A stretch of 64,000 nt of DNA, from contig NZ_WNXQ01000003.1 of assembly GCF_009789075.1 (NCBI RefSeq), positions 310,001 to 374,000 on the forward strand. The letters run 5' to 3'. The DNA comes from Pseudooceanicola pacificus. Lineage in GTDB: Bacteria; Pseudomonadota; Alphaproteobacteria; Rhodobacterales; Rhodobacteraceae. Every line of letters begins with the position of its first letter. The first letter of the stretch is position 1. Shown here piece by piece: positions 34,946 to 43,643 of this stretch. A program made the position numbers and the translations under genes. A model generated the notes under the pieces. It did no database searches. It had not been told where the DNA came from and saw only the letters and a program-made list of their open reading frames with translations.

Positions 34946-35866
34946 TCAGGCGGGGCCGGCCGGGTCCGACCGGGGCGGCTGGCGCAGCATCCGTTGCGCA
35001 GTGGCACGGATCGCGCGGGTGACCGGGCGCAGGGTGTCGGACAGGTGGCGCGGCGTCATCCAGTAGAGCGGCACGTCCAGCGGCGTGTCGGGCAGCAGCG
35101 GGCGGAGGCGTCCGCTCTCCAGCGCCGCGCCGATCAGCATTTCGGGGTTCATGCCCCAGCCCAGCCCGGCCTCGGCCCCGTGGATGAAGGCATGGGTCGA
35201 GGGCAGGTAGTGCTGCGGCGGCGCGCGGCCGGGGCCAAAGGTCCTGTCCAGCCACATCAGCTGCAGCCGGTCCTTTTCGTCATAGGTCATCGCCGGGGCG
35301 CGGCGCATCACGGCGCCTGTCACGCCATCCGGGCAGTGGCGGGCGATCCAGCCGGGGCTGGCGGAGGCGATGTAGCGCATCACGCCCAGGGGATGGGCCT
35401 CGCAGCCATGCGGCGGGCGCGCGGTGCCGGTGACCGCCGCCGAAACCTCGCCCCGCCGCAGCCAGTCGGCGGAATGGTCCTGATCGTCGACGGCCAGGTC
35501 GAAGAGCAGACCCGGCACCGCCTCCTGCGCCGCCGCGAGGGCGGGCACGATCCAGCTGGCCAGGCTGTCGGCATTCACCGCGATGCGCAGGAACCTCGGC
35601 CCGGCCTCGGGGCCGGGGCCCAGGGCGGCGGTCAGCTGCGCCTCCATCAGGCCGACCTCTTCGGCGTGGCGGGCGAGGCGCTGACCGGCGGGGGTGGCGG
35701 TGCAGGGCTGGCCGCGCAGGACGAGGGGCTGGCCCAGGCGATCCTCCAGCGCGCGCAGGCGCTGCGACACCGCGGGCTGGGTGATGCCAAGCGCGGCGGC
35801 GGCCCCGTCGAAAGAGCCGACACGGATGATCGCCGCCAGCGCGGCCAGCTGGTTGTAGTCGAACAT
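34946..35866 (-). CDS. argP: ArgP/LysG-family LysR-type regulator
   Basis: A 306-residue LysR regulator of the ArgP (IciA/LysG) group. The helix-turn-helix is FDYNQLAALAAIIRVGSFDGAAAALGITQPAVSQRLRALE, in its usual place at residues 2-41; the effector domain follows (LRIAVNADSLASWIVPAL, DDQDHSADWLRRGEVSAAVTG), which is typical of the group. It is divergent from an ArgO/LysE exporter gene, the classic target, which it should activate when lysine or arginine is in excess. Confidence 0.9.
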   Translation of the reverse strand: MFDYNQLAALAAIIRVGSFDGAAAALGITQPAVSQRLRALEDRLGQPLVLRGQPCTATPAGQRLARHAEEVGLMEAQLTAALGPGPEAGPRFLRIAVNADSLASWIVPALAAAQEAVPGLLFDLAVDDQDHSADWLRRGEVSAAVTGTARPPHGCEAHPLGVMRYIASASPGWIARHCPDGVTGAVMRRAPAMTYDEKDRLQLMWLDRTFGPGRAPPQHYLPSTHAFIHGAEAGLGWGMNPEMLIGAALESGRLRPLLPDTPLDVPLYWMTPRHLSDTLRPVTRAIRATAQRMLRQPPRSDPAGPA

Positions 35867-35869
35867 GGG

Positions 35870-35898
35870 ATAAGTCTGGATTATGCCTGATCAGATCA
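35870..35898. promoter_or_regulatory. Candidate ArgP operators between argP and argO
   Basis: ATAA-N7-TTAT (35870-35884), which includes the LysR-type T-N11-A spacing, and the palindrome TGATCAGATCA (35888-35898) lie in the 95-bp divergent region. The first overlaps the argP leader, as expected for autoregulation. Confidence 0.45.
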
Positions 35899-35961
35899 AT
35901 TCATTTTCCTTATCACGCGCCACCCCCTAGGACCACTCGGCAACCAGGGAGGGACAGGGGC

Positions 35962-36567
35962 ATGACACAGGCATGGATGGCGGGCTTTGGCCTGGGGCTG
36001 TCGCTGATCGTGGCCATCGGGGCGCAGAATGCCTTTGTCCTGCGCCAGGGGCTGCGGCGGGACCATGTGCTGGCGGTGGTGCTGACCTGCGCGCTGTCGG
36101 ATGCGGTGCTGATCGCGGCGGGGGTCGCAGGGTTCGGCGTGCTGACGCAACGGGCGCCCTGGCTGGGGCCGATGATGCTCTGGGGCGGCGCGGCCTTCCT
36201 GCTGGTCTATGGCGCCATCGCCTTCCGCTCGGCCCTGCGGGGCGGGGCCGCGCTGCGGGCGCGCGAGGGGGCGGCGCCGGTGTCGCTGCGCAGGACGCTG
36301 GCGGTCTGCCTCGCGCTGACCTGGGGCAATCCGCATGTCTACCTCGACACGCTGGTGCTGATGGGCGCGGTGTCGGCCCGGTGGGAGGACCGGACCGCCT
36401 TTGCCCTGGGCGGCATGGCGGCATCGGCGGTGTTCTTTGCCGCGCTTGGCTATGGCGCGCGGCTGCTGCGGCCGCTCTTTGCCCGGCCCGCGGCCTGGCG
36501 CTGGCTGGACGCGGGGATCGGCTGCGTGATGTGGTGGATCGCGGCGGGGCTGCTCGCAGGGGTATGA
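35962..36567 (+). CDS. argO: LysE/ArgO-family amino-acid exporter
   Basis: A 201-residue inner-membrane exporter with about six hydrophobic segments and the family signatures GLSLIVAIGAQNAFVLRQGL near the N-terminus and LALTWGNPHVYLDTLVLMG near residue 120. It should export L-arginine or L-lysine. The divergent argP gene, 95 bp away, supports this assignment over other RhtB-type exporters. GGGAGGGACAGGGGC precedes the ATG. Confidence 0.92.
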   Translation: MTQAWMAGFGLGLSLIVAIGAQNAFVLRQGLRRDHVLAVVLTCALSDAVLIAAGVAGFGVLTQRAPWLGPMMLWGGAAFLLVYGAIAFRSALRGGAALRAREGAAPVSLRRTLAVCLALTWGNPHVYLDTLVLMGAVSARWEDRTAFALGGMAASAVFFAALGYGARLLRPLFARPAAWRWLDAGIGCVMWWIAAGLLAGV

Positions 36568-36643
36568 GCGCAAAGGCATCATTGCCAGCCGGCAGGTTGG
36601 AAGCGCCTTGTGGTGTCCGCCGCTTCGTGCCACGGATGGATGC

Positions 36644-37561
36644 ATGACGATCGCATCCAATAGTGCCGCTTCCGCACGCCCTGTTGCCGGCATCCTGTGG
36701 ATGTTGTTCGCCGGGATCCTGTTCATCGCCGTGAATGCCGGCGTCAAATACGTGGGTCCCGTGGTGCCCGCAGCCGAGGCGGCATTCCTGCGCTATTCGC
36801 TTGGGCTGATCCTGCTGATCCCGATGATCCGCCCGGTGATCAACGCCAGGATCACACCCCGCCAGTGGCGGATGATCGCGGGCCGCGGCCTGTTGCATTC
36901 GATGGGCGTGGGGACGTGGTTCTACGCGATGGCGGTGATCCCGATCGCCGATGTCACGGCGATCAATTTCCTCTCGCCCGTTTTCGTGACCATCGGGGCG
37001 GCGATCTTTCTGGGCGAACGGCTGGCGATGCGGCGCATCATGGCCGTTGTCGTGGCGCTGGTCGGGGCCATTGTCATCCTGCGCCCCGGCGTGCGCGAGG
37101 TGCTGCCGGGTCATTTCGCGATGATGGGCACGGCGCTGGTCTTTGCCGCCAGCTACATGATCGCCAAACAGCTGTCCGACGAACTGCCGCCGATGGTGGT
37201 GGTGACGATGCTGTCGCTGTCGGTCTCGATCGGGCTGGCCCCGGCGGCCGCGCTGGTCTGGGTCACGCCCGACTGGACCACCGTGGCAGTCCTGTTCGGG
37301 GTCGCGGTGGTGGCGACGGCCGGGCACTACGTGATGACCCTGGCGCTGCGGGCCGCGCCGATCACGGTGACCCAGCCGGTGACCTTCCTGCAACTGGTCT
37401 GGGCGGTGGCCCTGGGAGTCTTCGCCTTTGGCGAGGCGGTCGATCCCTATGTCATCCTGGGGGGCGGCATGATCATCGCCGCCGTGTCTTTCATCACCTG
37501 GCGCGAGGAGATGGTGCGGCGCAAGAGCATCACGCCCCCACCGGGCGCGACCAAGGGCTGA
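36644..37561 (+). CDS. EamA/DMT-family transporter
   Basis: A 305-residue inner-membrane protein with ten hydrophobic segments in two EamA repeats (residues about 20-150 and 165-295). Typical features are AAEAAFLRYSLGLILLIPM, TAINFLSPVFVTIGAAIFLGE and APITVTQPVTFLQLVWAVALGVFAFGE at the end of the second repeat. The substrate is unknown. It starts 76 bases after argO; co-transcription is possible but there is no overlap. Confidence 0.9.
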   Translation: MTIASNSAASARPVAGILWMLFAGILFIAVNAGVKYVGPVVPAAEAAFLRYSLGLILLIPMIRPVINARITPRQWRMIAGRGLLHSMGVGTWFYAMAVIPIADVTAINFLSPVFVTIGAAIFLGERLAMRRIMAVVVALVGAIVILRPGVREVLPGHFAMMGTALVFAASYMIAKQLSDELPPMVVVTMLSLSVSIGLAPAAALVWVTPDWTTVAVLFGVAVVATAGHYVMTLALRAAPITVTQPVTFLQLVWAVALGVFAFGEAVDPYVILGGGMIIAAVSFITWREEMVRRKSITPPPGATKG

Positions 37562-37601
37562 GGGACTGGCAAATCGCCCCGGCCCGGCTTAGGTACGCGG
37601 C

Positions 37602-38162
37602 ATGGATGATCTTTCCCTCGATACCCGCAAGGGCCTGCCCGAGCATCTGCGCGTGCTGGCCGACCTCTACCCGCGCGAGATCTGGACCGGGCACCCGAAT
37701 TTCGGCGGGCTGACGGCCTTCTGGCTGGAGCGGCACCTGAATTTTCGCCAGGTGCTCGACACGCTGATCGACGGGTCCGAACGCCACCTCGACCGGCACG
37801 ATCCGCGCTACGGGCACGAGATGCAGCGCTATACCTCGTTCTTCCTGAACCAGCTGCATCATCACCACATGATCGAGGATCAGCATTATTTCCCGCAGTT
37901 CCTGCCGCTGGACAGCCGGCTGGAACAGGCCTTCGAGCTTCTCGACCGCGATCACCATGCGCTCGACGGGCATATCCACGGGCTGGCCGAGGCCTCGAAC
38001 GCGGTGCTGAAGCGGCTGGCGGCGGGCGAGGACGAAAAGGTCGCGGCAGACCTGCTGCTGCGCCATCAGCGCGACTTCAAGGTCTTCCTGAACCGCCATC
38101 TGGAGGATGAGGAAGAGATCATCGTGCCCGTCATCCTGGAATACGGCGCCGACACCGAGTGA
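37602..38162 (+). CDS. Hemerythrin-like HHE domain protein
   Basis: A 186-residue four-helix bundle with the pattern of a di-iron hemerythrin: His in HPNFGGLTAFWLERH, YTSFFLNQLHHHHMIEDQHYFPQF (H-x3-E-x2-H motif), LDRDHHALDGHIHGL and FKVFLNRHLEDEEEIIVPVI near the end. It may bind oxygen, store iron or respond to nitrosative stress. The gene starts 41 bases after the EamA gene. Confidence 0.85.
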   Translation: MDDLSLDTRKGLPEHLRVLADLYPREIWTGHPNFGGLTAFWLERHLNFRQVLDTLIDGSERHLDRHDPRYGHEMQRYTSFFLNQLHHHHMIEDQHYFPQFLPLDSRLEQAFELLDRDHHALDGHIHGLAEASNAVLKRLAAGEDEKVAADLLLRHQRDFKVFLNRHLEDEEEIIVPVILEYGADTE

Positions 38163-38205
38163 GGCGGCGCGGAGGCTGACGCCTGCACGGCGGGGCCCCG
38201 GCGCG

Positions 38206-38330
38206 TTGGCCGGGGCGCGGTGCGCAGGTGGCCGGGGCGCGGTGTGCATGGGGGCAGGGCGCGGTGTGCTTGGGCCAGAGGGGTCCCGGCGCGGTGGCCG
38301 GGGCACGGAGCGCAGGTGGCGGGCAGGGGC
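38206..38330. repeat. GC-rich degenerate repeats after the hemerythrin gene
   Basis: Variants of GGCCGGGGCGCGGTGCGCAGG recur at about 38210, 38229 and 38293, with shorter GGGCGCGGTGTGC pieces between. They fill most of the gap between two converging genes. Confidence 0.55.
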
Positions 38331-38337
38331 GCGCGGA

Positions 38338-39126
38338 TCAGGCGTCGATCGAGCTGCCGATGGCCGCGTTGACCAGGCCGCCGTCAACCGTCAGCGTGTG
38401 GCCCACCACGTAATTGCCCGAGCGCGCCGCGAGGTAGAGAGCGGCGGCCGAGATGTCCTCCTCGGTGCCGATCCGGCCCGAGGGGATGCGCTGGCCGACC
38501 TCGTCCGCGTGATCGCGCGCCGCGCGGTTCATGTCCGAGGCAAAGGCCCCCGGCGCGATGGCATTGACCACCACATTGTCCTTGATCAGCCGCGCCGCGA
38601 CCCGGCGGGTCAGGTAGATCAGCCCGGACTTCGAGGCGTGGTAGGAATAGGTTTCCCAGGGGTTCAGCCGCTGCCCGTCGATCGAGGCGATGTTGATCAC
38701 CTTGGACGGATCCCCGGGCGTGGCCCTGGCCGTCAGCATGCCGTGCAGCTTCTGCGTCAGGAAGAAGGGCGCCTTGAGGTTGACGTCCATCGTCTTGTCC
38801 CAGCCCTTTTCGGGGAAATCGAGGTAATCCTCGCCCCAGGCCACACCTGCGTTGTTGACCAGGATGTCGAGGTGATCCTCCTTCTCCTTGATCGCGGCGA
38901 CCAGGGCGTCGATGCCCGCCATGTCGGCCACGTCGCCGGGCAGGGCGATGCAGCCCTCGCCGATCTCTTCCGCAGTGGCAAAGCAGTTCTCGGCCTTGCG
39001 GGACGAGATGTAGACCTTGGCCCCCGAGGCGACAAAGGCCCTGGCAAAGCTCTTGCCCAGCCCGCGCGAGCCGCCGGTGATCAGGGCGACCTTGCCCTTG
39101 AGCGAAAACAGCGTGGCGATGTCCAT
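38338..39126 (-). CDS. Short-chain dehydrogenase/reductase
   Basis: A 262-residue classical SDR: cofactor motif TGGSRGLG (17-24), NNAG (91-94), catalytic Ser148, Tyr162 and Lys166 (SYHASK), and VDGGL near the C-terminus. The residues following the second strand (SSRKAENC) suggest NADP preference. It lies 102 bases downstream of an enolase-superfamily gene on the same strand, which suggests that both act on one sugar acid or hydroxyacid. The substrate is unknown. Confidence 0.92.
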   Translation of the reverse strand: MDIATLFSLKGKVALITGGSRGLGKSFARAFVASGAKVYISSRKAENCFATAEEIGEGCIALPGDVADMAGIDALVAAIKEKEDHLDILVNNAGVAWGEDYLDFPEKGWDKTMDVNLKAPFFLTQKLHGMLTARATPGDPSKVINIASIDGQRLNPWETYSYHASKSGLIYLTRRVAARLIKDNVVVNAIAPGAFASDMNRAARDHADEVGQRIPSGRIGTEEDISAAALYLAARSGNYVVGHTLTVDGGLVNAAIGSSIDA

Positions 39127-39228
39127 GAACCTTCCTCCTCCGTTGGTCTGACGGCCAAGATGTCATGGAGGACGGGCCGGGCGTCAAGCGCGGGCCGCGA
39201 TATTGCGGAAATTATTTTCGCACGACGA

Positions 39229-40341
39229 TCAGCCCGCGTTGGTCACCGCGCCCACCACGTCATCCGCCAGCGAGAAGCCCAGCCCCGGCGCATCGGGCAG
39301 GTCGAGCCAGCCGTTCACCGGCGCCAGCCCGGGCGCGGCGACGATGTTGTCACGCGCCAGCTGCCACATGATCTGGTTGCCGTCGTCGAGGTTCGGGATC
39401 ATCCGGGCAATCTGGTGCTCGGCGCAGGTGGTGATGCCGGTGGTAAAGCTCGAATGGATGCAGATCGACAGGCCCGCCGCCTCGGCCACCGCGGCGGCCT
39501 TGAGCATGGGCTGGATGCCACCCACCTCGCGCGGGCCGATGCAGATCATGTCGGCGGCGCGCATGCGGCAGATTTCGTAAACGTCGTAGAGGGTAAAGGC
39601 CGCCTGATCCGCGACGATGGGGATACCGACCGACTCGCGCACATGGCGCAGCGCCTCCAGCGACCAGGAGGGGGTCGGCTGTTCGATGAAGTCGATGTCG
39701 TATTTCTCCAGCAGGCGGCACATGCGCACGGCGCGGTAGGGGTCCCAGCCCTCATTCGCATCCAGCCGCAGGCGGGCATCGCCGATCTCGGCCCGGACGG
39801 CCCTGACGATATCCAGATCGGCCTTTTCGTTCACCCGCCCGACCTTGAGGTAGAACACACGCTCGCCCGCGGCGACGCCTTCGGCCGCGTGGTTTGCCAG
39901 CTCTTCGGGCGTGTCGCCCTGCAGGAAGAAGAAATACCCCACCTTGCGCCGGTGCGCCCCGCCCAGAAGCGCCGTCACCGGCCGCCCGGCCAACTTGCCC
40001 TGCGCGTCCCAGAGGGCGAAGTCGATGCCCGCCAGCATCTGGTTCGCGGCGCGGTTCGTGTTCGCGCCAAAGGCCATGTAGCTTTCCCTGAGGATCCGGT
40101 CGCGGATCGGCGCGGCGTCGAACACGCTTTCGCCCACCAGCTTTTCGGCCAGCCTCTGCAGGATCAGGACCGAGGCCTGCTGATCCGGGGCGACGGTGGC
40201 CTCGCCGATGCCGATGGTGCCGTCTTCAAGCTCAAGCTCGATCAGGTTCACCGAGAAGGATCTGCGGATGCCCTGCGTCCAGTGATAGGGCTGGGCCAGC
40301 GGCAGGGTAAGGGGGCGGGTGCGGAGCGCGGTGATTTTCAT
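39229..40341 (-). CDS. Mandelate racemase/muconate lactonizing enzyme family protein
   Basis: A 370-residue enolase-superfamily protein. The three metal ligands appear as Asp194 (RLDANEGW), Glu220 (FIEQPT) and Asp245 (VADQA), and the first catalytic lysine as Lys166 (FYLKVG). The second Lys of K-x-K is Gly168, and the position that normally holds Lys or Asp on the opposite strand is Gly269 (CIGPREVGG). His296 (CIHSSFTTG) could serve as the base. The reaction is unknown; a dehydratase or epimerase feeding the neighbouring SDR is plausible. Confidence 0.85.
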   Translation of the reverse strand: MKITALRTRPLTLPLAQPYHWTQGIRRSFSVNLIELELEDGTIGIGEATVAPDQQASVLILQRLAEKLVGESVFDAAPIRDRILRESYMAFGANTNRAANQMLAGIDFALWDAQGKLAGRPVTALLGGAHRRKVGYFFFLQGDTPEELANHAAEGVAAGERVFYLKVGRVNEKADLDIVRAVRAEIGDARLRLDANEGWDPYRAVRMCRLLEKYDIDFIEQPTPSWSLEALRHVRESVGIPIVADQAAFTLYDVYEICRMRAADMICIGPREVGGIQPMLKAAAVAEAAGLSICIHSSFTTGITTCAEHQIARMIPNLDDGNQIMWQLARDNIVAAPGLAPVNGWLDLPDAPGLGFSLADDVVGAVTNAG

Positions 40342-40516
40342 GATGCGGGCAGGATTCTCCGGGACCGTGCCGGTTGCACGCCGGATCGCGACATTTCCGG
40401 TCGGAAAAATACCGGGCGCGTGCGGCGGTCGCGCATGGCGCTTGATCCGCGTCAAGGCGGGGCGGCCCGGGGCGGGACAGACTGCGGGCATCCACAGGAC
40501 CGGAAGGATCGACACC

Positions 40517-40768
40517 ATGTCCAACACCCCGCACGAGTTGCACGAGGACTTTCCCGACTTCGCCGCCGCGATCACCGCGCTCAAGACCTCGGACGCGCAT
40601 TTTGCCCGGCTGGCCGGGGACTACCACGCGATCAACGGCCGGATTCACCGCGCCGAAACCAATGTCGAACCGATGGACGACCTGACGGTCATCACGCTGC
40701 GCAAGGAGCGTGCCGCGCTGAAGGATGCGATCTTTGCCGCGCTGAAGGCGGCTCAGCCGACCTCGTAG
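40517..40768 (+). CDS. YdcH family (DUF465) small protein
   Basis: An 83-residue helical protein: LHEDFPDFAAAITALKTSDAHFARLAGDYHAINGRIHRAE then LRKERAALKDAIFAALK, which is the canonical YdcH layout (F-x-x-L...H-x-x-I-x-R-x-E). GGAAGGATC precedes the ATG. It is the second DUF465 gene of the window and closer to E. coli YdcH than the one at 16048. Its 3' end overlaps the pccR stop by 16 bases on the opposite strand. Function unknown. Confidence 0.88.
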   Translation: MSNTPHELHEDFPDFAAAITALKTSDAHFARLAGDYHAINGRIHRAETNVEPMDDLTVITLRKERAALKDAIFAALKAAQPTS

Positions 40769-42153
40769 GGCAGGACGCCGCGGGCGTTCGGGTCGATGGC
40801 CAGGCGCCGCTCCAGCGGGGGCACCGAACGCTGGTGGCAATCGGTGCGCTCGCAGATCCGGCACGAGATGCCGATGGGTTCGAAGGCGCGGGGTTTCGAC
40901 AGGTCCAGGTCGTCGGCATAGACCAGCTGCGGCGCGTGGGCGACCTCGCAGCCAAGCGCGATGGCATAGCGGCGCACCGGGGCCCCGAAGGCGCCGCCGG
41001 ATTTGCTGACATCGCGGGCCAGGTTGACATAGCGCACCCCGTCCGGCGTCTCGGCCAGCTGGCGCAGGAAGCGGCCCGGCGTCTCGAAGGCGCGGTGCAC
41101 GTTCCACAAGGGGCAGGCGCCGCCGAAGCGGGCGAACTGCAGCCGGGTGGCCGAATGGCGTTTGGTGATAGTGCCCGCCTGGTCGACCCGGACAAAGAAG
41201 AAGGGCACCCCCTTGGCGCCGGGGCGTTGCAGCGTCGAGAGCCGGTGCGCGACCTGTTCGATCGAGGCGCCATAGCGCATCGCCAGAACTTCCAGGTCGT
41301 GGCGCACCTCCTGCGCGGCGTTCAGGAACGAGGTATAGGGCATCAGCGCGGCCCCGGCGAAATAGTTCGCCAGCCCGATCTTGGCGATGGAGCGGGCGGT
41401 GTCGGACTGGAAGCGGGCGAAATCCAGCGTCGCCTCCAGCAGCTTGTCCTGTTCCAGCAGCGCGACCTGCAGCAGCAGCTGAAAGGTCTGGGTTTCCGGC
41501 GCGGCGCGCAGGCTGATCTCCAGCTGGCCGGTGTCGGGGTCGAAATGGCGCAGGCGGGCGCTGTCGGTGAACGACACCTCGATGCCCCGGTGGCCAAGCG
41601 CGCTCACCGCCTTGACCCGGATGTTGCCGGCCCCGCCGACCGGCTGGGCAAAGCGTTCGGCGGCGCGGTCGACCGCGTCGATATAGTTGTCGCAATAATG
41701 AAAGAAGTCCCGCACCTCGTCCCAGGGAGAAGGCTGGGTGCGGGCATCCTCGCGCCCCAGTGCCTCGTCCAGCGAGGCGAGGCGTTCATGCGTCTGGCGA
41801 TAGGCGCGATGCAGGTGCAGGAAGGCGCGCGCCAGGGCGGGGGCGTTCGACGCGGTCAGCCGCAGGTCCGCCAGCGGCGGGGCGATATCGGCCAGCACCG
41901 GGTCGGCCATCGCCTCGCGCATGTCGCTGATCAGGCGCTCGCTGTCCCCGGTCGACAGCTCTGTCACGTCGAAACCGAACTGCTGGGCAAGCGAGAGCAC
42001 CACCGAGGTCGAGACCGGGCGGTTGTTGTTCTCCATCTGGTTCAGATAGGGCAGCGAGACGCCCAGCTTGCCGGCAAAGTCCTTTTGCGTCAGGCCCAGT
42101 TTCTGCCGCGTCTCGCGCAGCTTGGCCCCGACATAGAGCTTGTGTGCGGCCAT
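40753..42153 (-). CDS. pccR: Short-chain fatty-acyl-CoA regulator (PccR-like, ScfR family)
   Basis: A 466-residue XRE-type regulator. The helix-turn-helix is KLRETRQKLGLTQKDFAGKLGVSLPYLNQMEN at residues 11-42; a long effector region with IrrE/DUF2083-like segments follows (GVPFFFVRVDQAGTITKRHSATRLQFARFGGACPLWN, then the Cys-rich SCRICERTDCHQRSVPPLERRL). In Rhodobacter sphaeroides PccR senses propionyl-CoA and controls pccB. Two TTTGCAAA boxes precede this gene, fitting autoregulation, and similar boxes precede pccB nearby. Confidence 0.9.
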   Translation of the reverse strand: MAAHKLYVGAKLRETRQKLGLTQKDFAGKLGVSLPYLNQMENNNRPVSTSVVLSLAQQFGFDVTELSTGDSERLISDMREAMADPVLADIAPPLADLRLTASNAPALARAFLHLHRAYRQTHERLASLDEALGREDARTQPSPWDEVRDFFHYCDNYIDAVDRAAERFAQPVGGAGNIRVKAVSALGHRGIEVSFTDSARLRHFDPDTGQLEISLRAAPETQTFQLLLQVALLEQDKLLEATLDFARFQSDTARSIAKIGLANYFAGAALMPYTSFLNAAQEVRHDLEVLAMRYGASIEQVAHRLSTLQRPGAKGVPFFFVRVDQAGTITKRHSATRLQFARFGGACPLWNVHRAFETPGRFLRQLAETPDGVRYVNLARDVSKSGGAFGAPVRRYAIALGCEVAHAPQLVYADDLDLSKPRAFEPIGISCRICERTDCHQRSVPPLERRLAIDPNARGVLPYEVG

Positions 42154-42165
42154 CGCGGCCTCCGA

Positions 42166-42202
42166 TTTGCAAAGTTGCAGTTGGCAATGCTAACTTTGCA
42201 AA
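42166..42202. promoter_or_regulatory. PccR-type operator upstream of pccR
   Basis: TTTGCAAA at 42166-42173 and again at 42195-42202, with partial copies TTGCAG and TTGGCAA between them. It starts 13 bases before the pccR ATG. The octamer matches what I remember as the PccR recognition motif. Confidence 0.75.
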
Positions 42203-42227
42203 TCCGGGTTAACAAGTGGTGTCGCTG

Positions 42228-43457
42228 TCAGCGCCCGTCGAGGCTGATGCCGATCTGGCGTTCCCGCCAGATAACCAGCATGATCGAACAGACGCCCGCG
42301 ATGGCGGTGGCGAACATCAGCCAGATCAGGGGATATTCCCCGCGCCCCGGCTGCAGCACAAGCCCGGCCAGGACCGACAGGCCGGCCCCGCCGCCGATCA
42401 TGATCGCCCCGCCCAGGCCCGCCGCCGTGCCCGCCAGATGCGGCCGGACCGAAAGCATCCCCGAATTGGCCGAGGGGATCGTCATGCCATTGCCCACGCC
42501 GACCAGGAACATCGAGCCGAAGAACACCGCCGGCCCGCCCAGCCCGGCATAGGACAGGGCAAGCGCCGCGATCATGCCTGCGGCCACAGTTGCCGATCCG
42601 CACATGATCATCCGGTTGACCCCGATGCGGGTGGCCACCAGCCCGGTGACAAAATTGCCGGCAAAATATCCGATCCCCGGAATCCCGGTCCACAGCCCGA
42701 AGGCCGCGGGGCTGAGCCCGAAGACATTGCTGGCCACGAAAGGCGCTCCGCCCAGATAGGCAAAGAAGGCGCCCGAGGAAAACGCGGCCGCCAGGCAATA
42801 GCCCCAGAAGCGCGGCGAGGTCAGAAGTTCCGGGTATTCCCCGAACTGCTGCATCAGGCTGTTGCCGCTCTTGCTGCCGGTTTCGCCCAGATCGGCCCAG
42901 GTCAGCGCAAGGATCGCCAGACCCGACGCCAGCATCAGCCAGAACGACCCGCGCCAGCCGAAGATGCTGTCGAGCATGCCGCCAACCGCCGGGGCCAGCA
43001 TCGGGACAAGCGCCATGCCCATCGTCACATAGCCCATCATCGAGGCCGCCCGGTCCGGCGCGTTCATGTCGCGCACCACGGCCCGGGACAAGGCCATGCA
43101 GACCGCGACCGAGGCCTGGATCATGCGGAACAGCAGGAAGGTTCCGATGTCGCGCGCCAAGAGGCAGCCCAGGGTCGCGAGGCAAAAGATCGCCAGCCCC
43201 GCCAGGATCACCGGCCGGCGCCCGAATTTGTCCGCCACCGGGCCGATGAAAACCTGCAAGACGGCATTGGCCGCAAGGAAACCGGCCACCGACAGCTGCA
43301 CCAGATGATAGGGCGCGTCGAACCAGACAACCATGTTCGGCAGCGAGGGCAGGAACACGTTCATCGACATTGCCGCCAGACCCGTGATCAGGATCAGCGT
43401 CGAAAGATGCGGCGGCGACAGCCTGTCGAGATACCGGACCGGGGGGTGATTTTCCAT
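42228..43457 (-). CDS. MFS transporter, Bcr/CflA family
   Basis: A 409-residue inner-membrane protein with twelve predicted transmembrane segments. The MFS signature between segments 2 and 3 is seen as [16 protein letters not shown], and the Bcr/CflA features as [36 protein letters not shown] and [21 protein letters not shown]. Members export drugs or metabolites such as sulfonamides. It is flanked on both sides by TTTGCAAA operators: it ends just before the pccR promoter and is divergent from pccB, suggesting that it moves a compound linked to propionate. Confidence 0.9.
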   Translation of the reverse strand: MENHPPVRYLDRLSPPHLSTLILITGLAAMSMNVFLPSLPNMVVWFDAPYHLVQLSVAGFLAANAVLQVFIGPVADKFGRRPVILAGLAIFCLATLGCLLARDIGTFLLFRMIQASVAVCMALSRAVVRDMNAPDRAASMMGYVTMGMALVPMLAPAVGGMLDSIFGWRGSFWLMLASGLAILALTWADLGETGSKSGNSLMQQFGEYPELLTSPRFWGYCLAAAFSSGAFFAYLGGAPFVASNVFGLSPAAFGLWTGIPGIGYFAGNFVTGLVATRIGVNRMIMCGSATVAAGMIAALALSYAGLGGPAVFFGSMFLVGVGNGMTIPSANSGMLSVRPHLAGTAAGLGGAIMIGGGAGLSVLAGLVLQPGRGEYPLIWLMFATAIAGVCSIMLVIWRERQIGISLDGR

Positions 43458-43509
43458 TCCGGATGCCGTATGCGGGGGAGGCGTGAAAGTCCATGCTGGT
43501 TACATGCAG

Positions 43510-43557
43510 TTTGCAGTTTTGCAGTTTGCAAAATCGCATCTGCCAATTGTTTGCAAA
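43510..43557. promoter_or_regulatory. PccR-type operator array in the pccB/MFS divergent region
   Basis: TTTGCAAA at 43525-43532 and 43550-43557, preceded by TTTGCAG (43510-43516) and TTTTGCAG (43517-43524) and followed by TTTGCC. It lies about 53 bases before the MFS start and 87 before pccB, so one regulator could control both. Confidence 0.8.
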
Positions 43558-43643
43558 TTTGCCATGTTCCGCTTTGTTTGCGCGCGCAGAATGTCTATGG
43601 TCGCGCCAATTCGGAAAGGCCTGGCCAACAAGGGGATGACGCG

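Noticed and set aside
38107-42552. A 1481-codon plus-strand frame from the hemerythrin gene to the MFS gene
   Set aside because: It is antisense to the SDR, enolase-family and PccR genes, is full of His/Arg/Gly/Gln low-complexity sequence, and has no domain.
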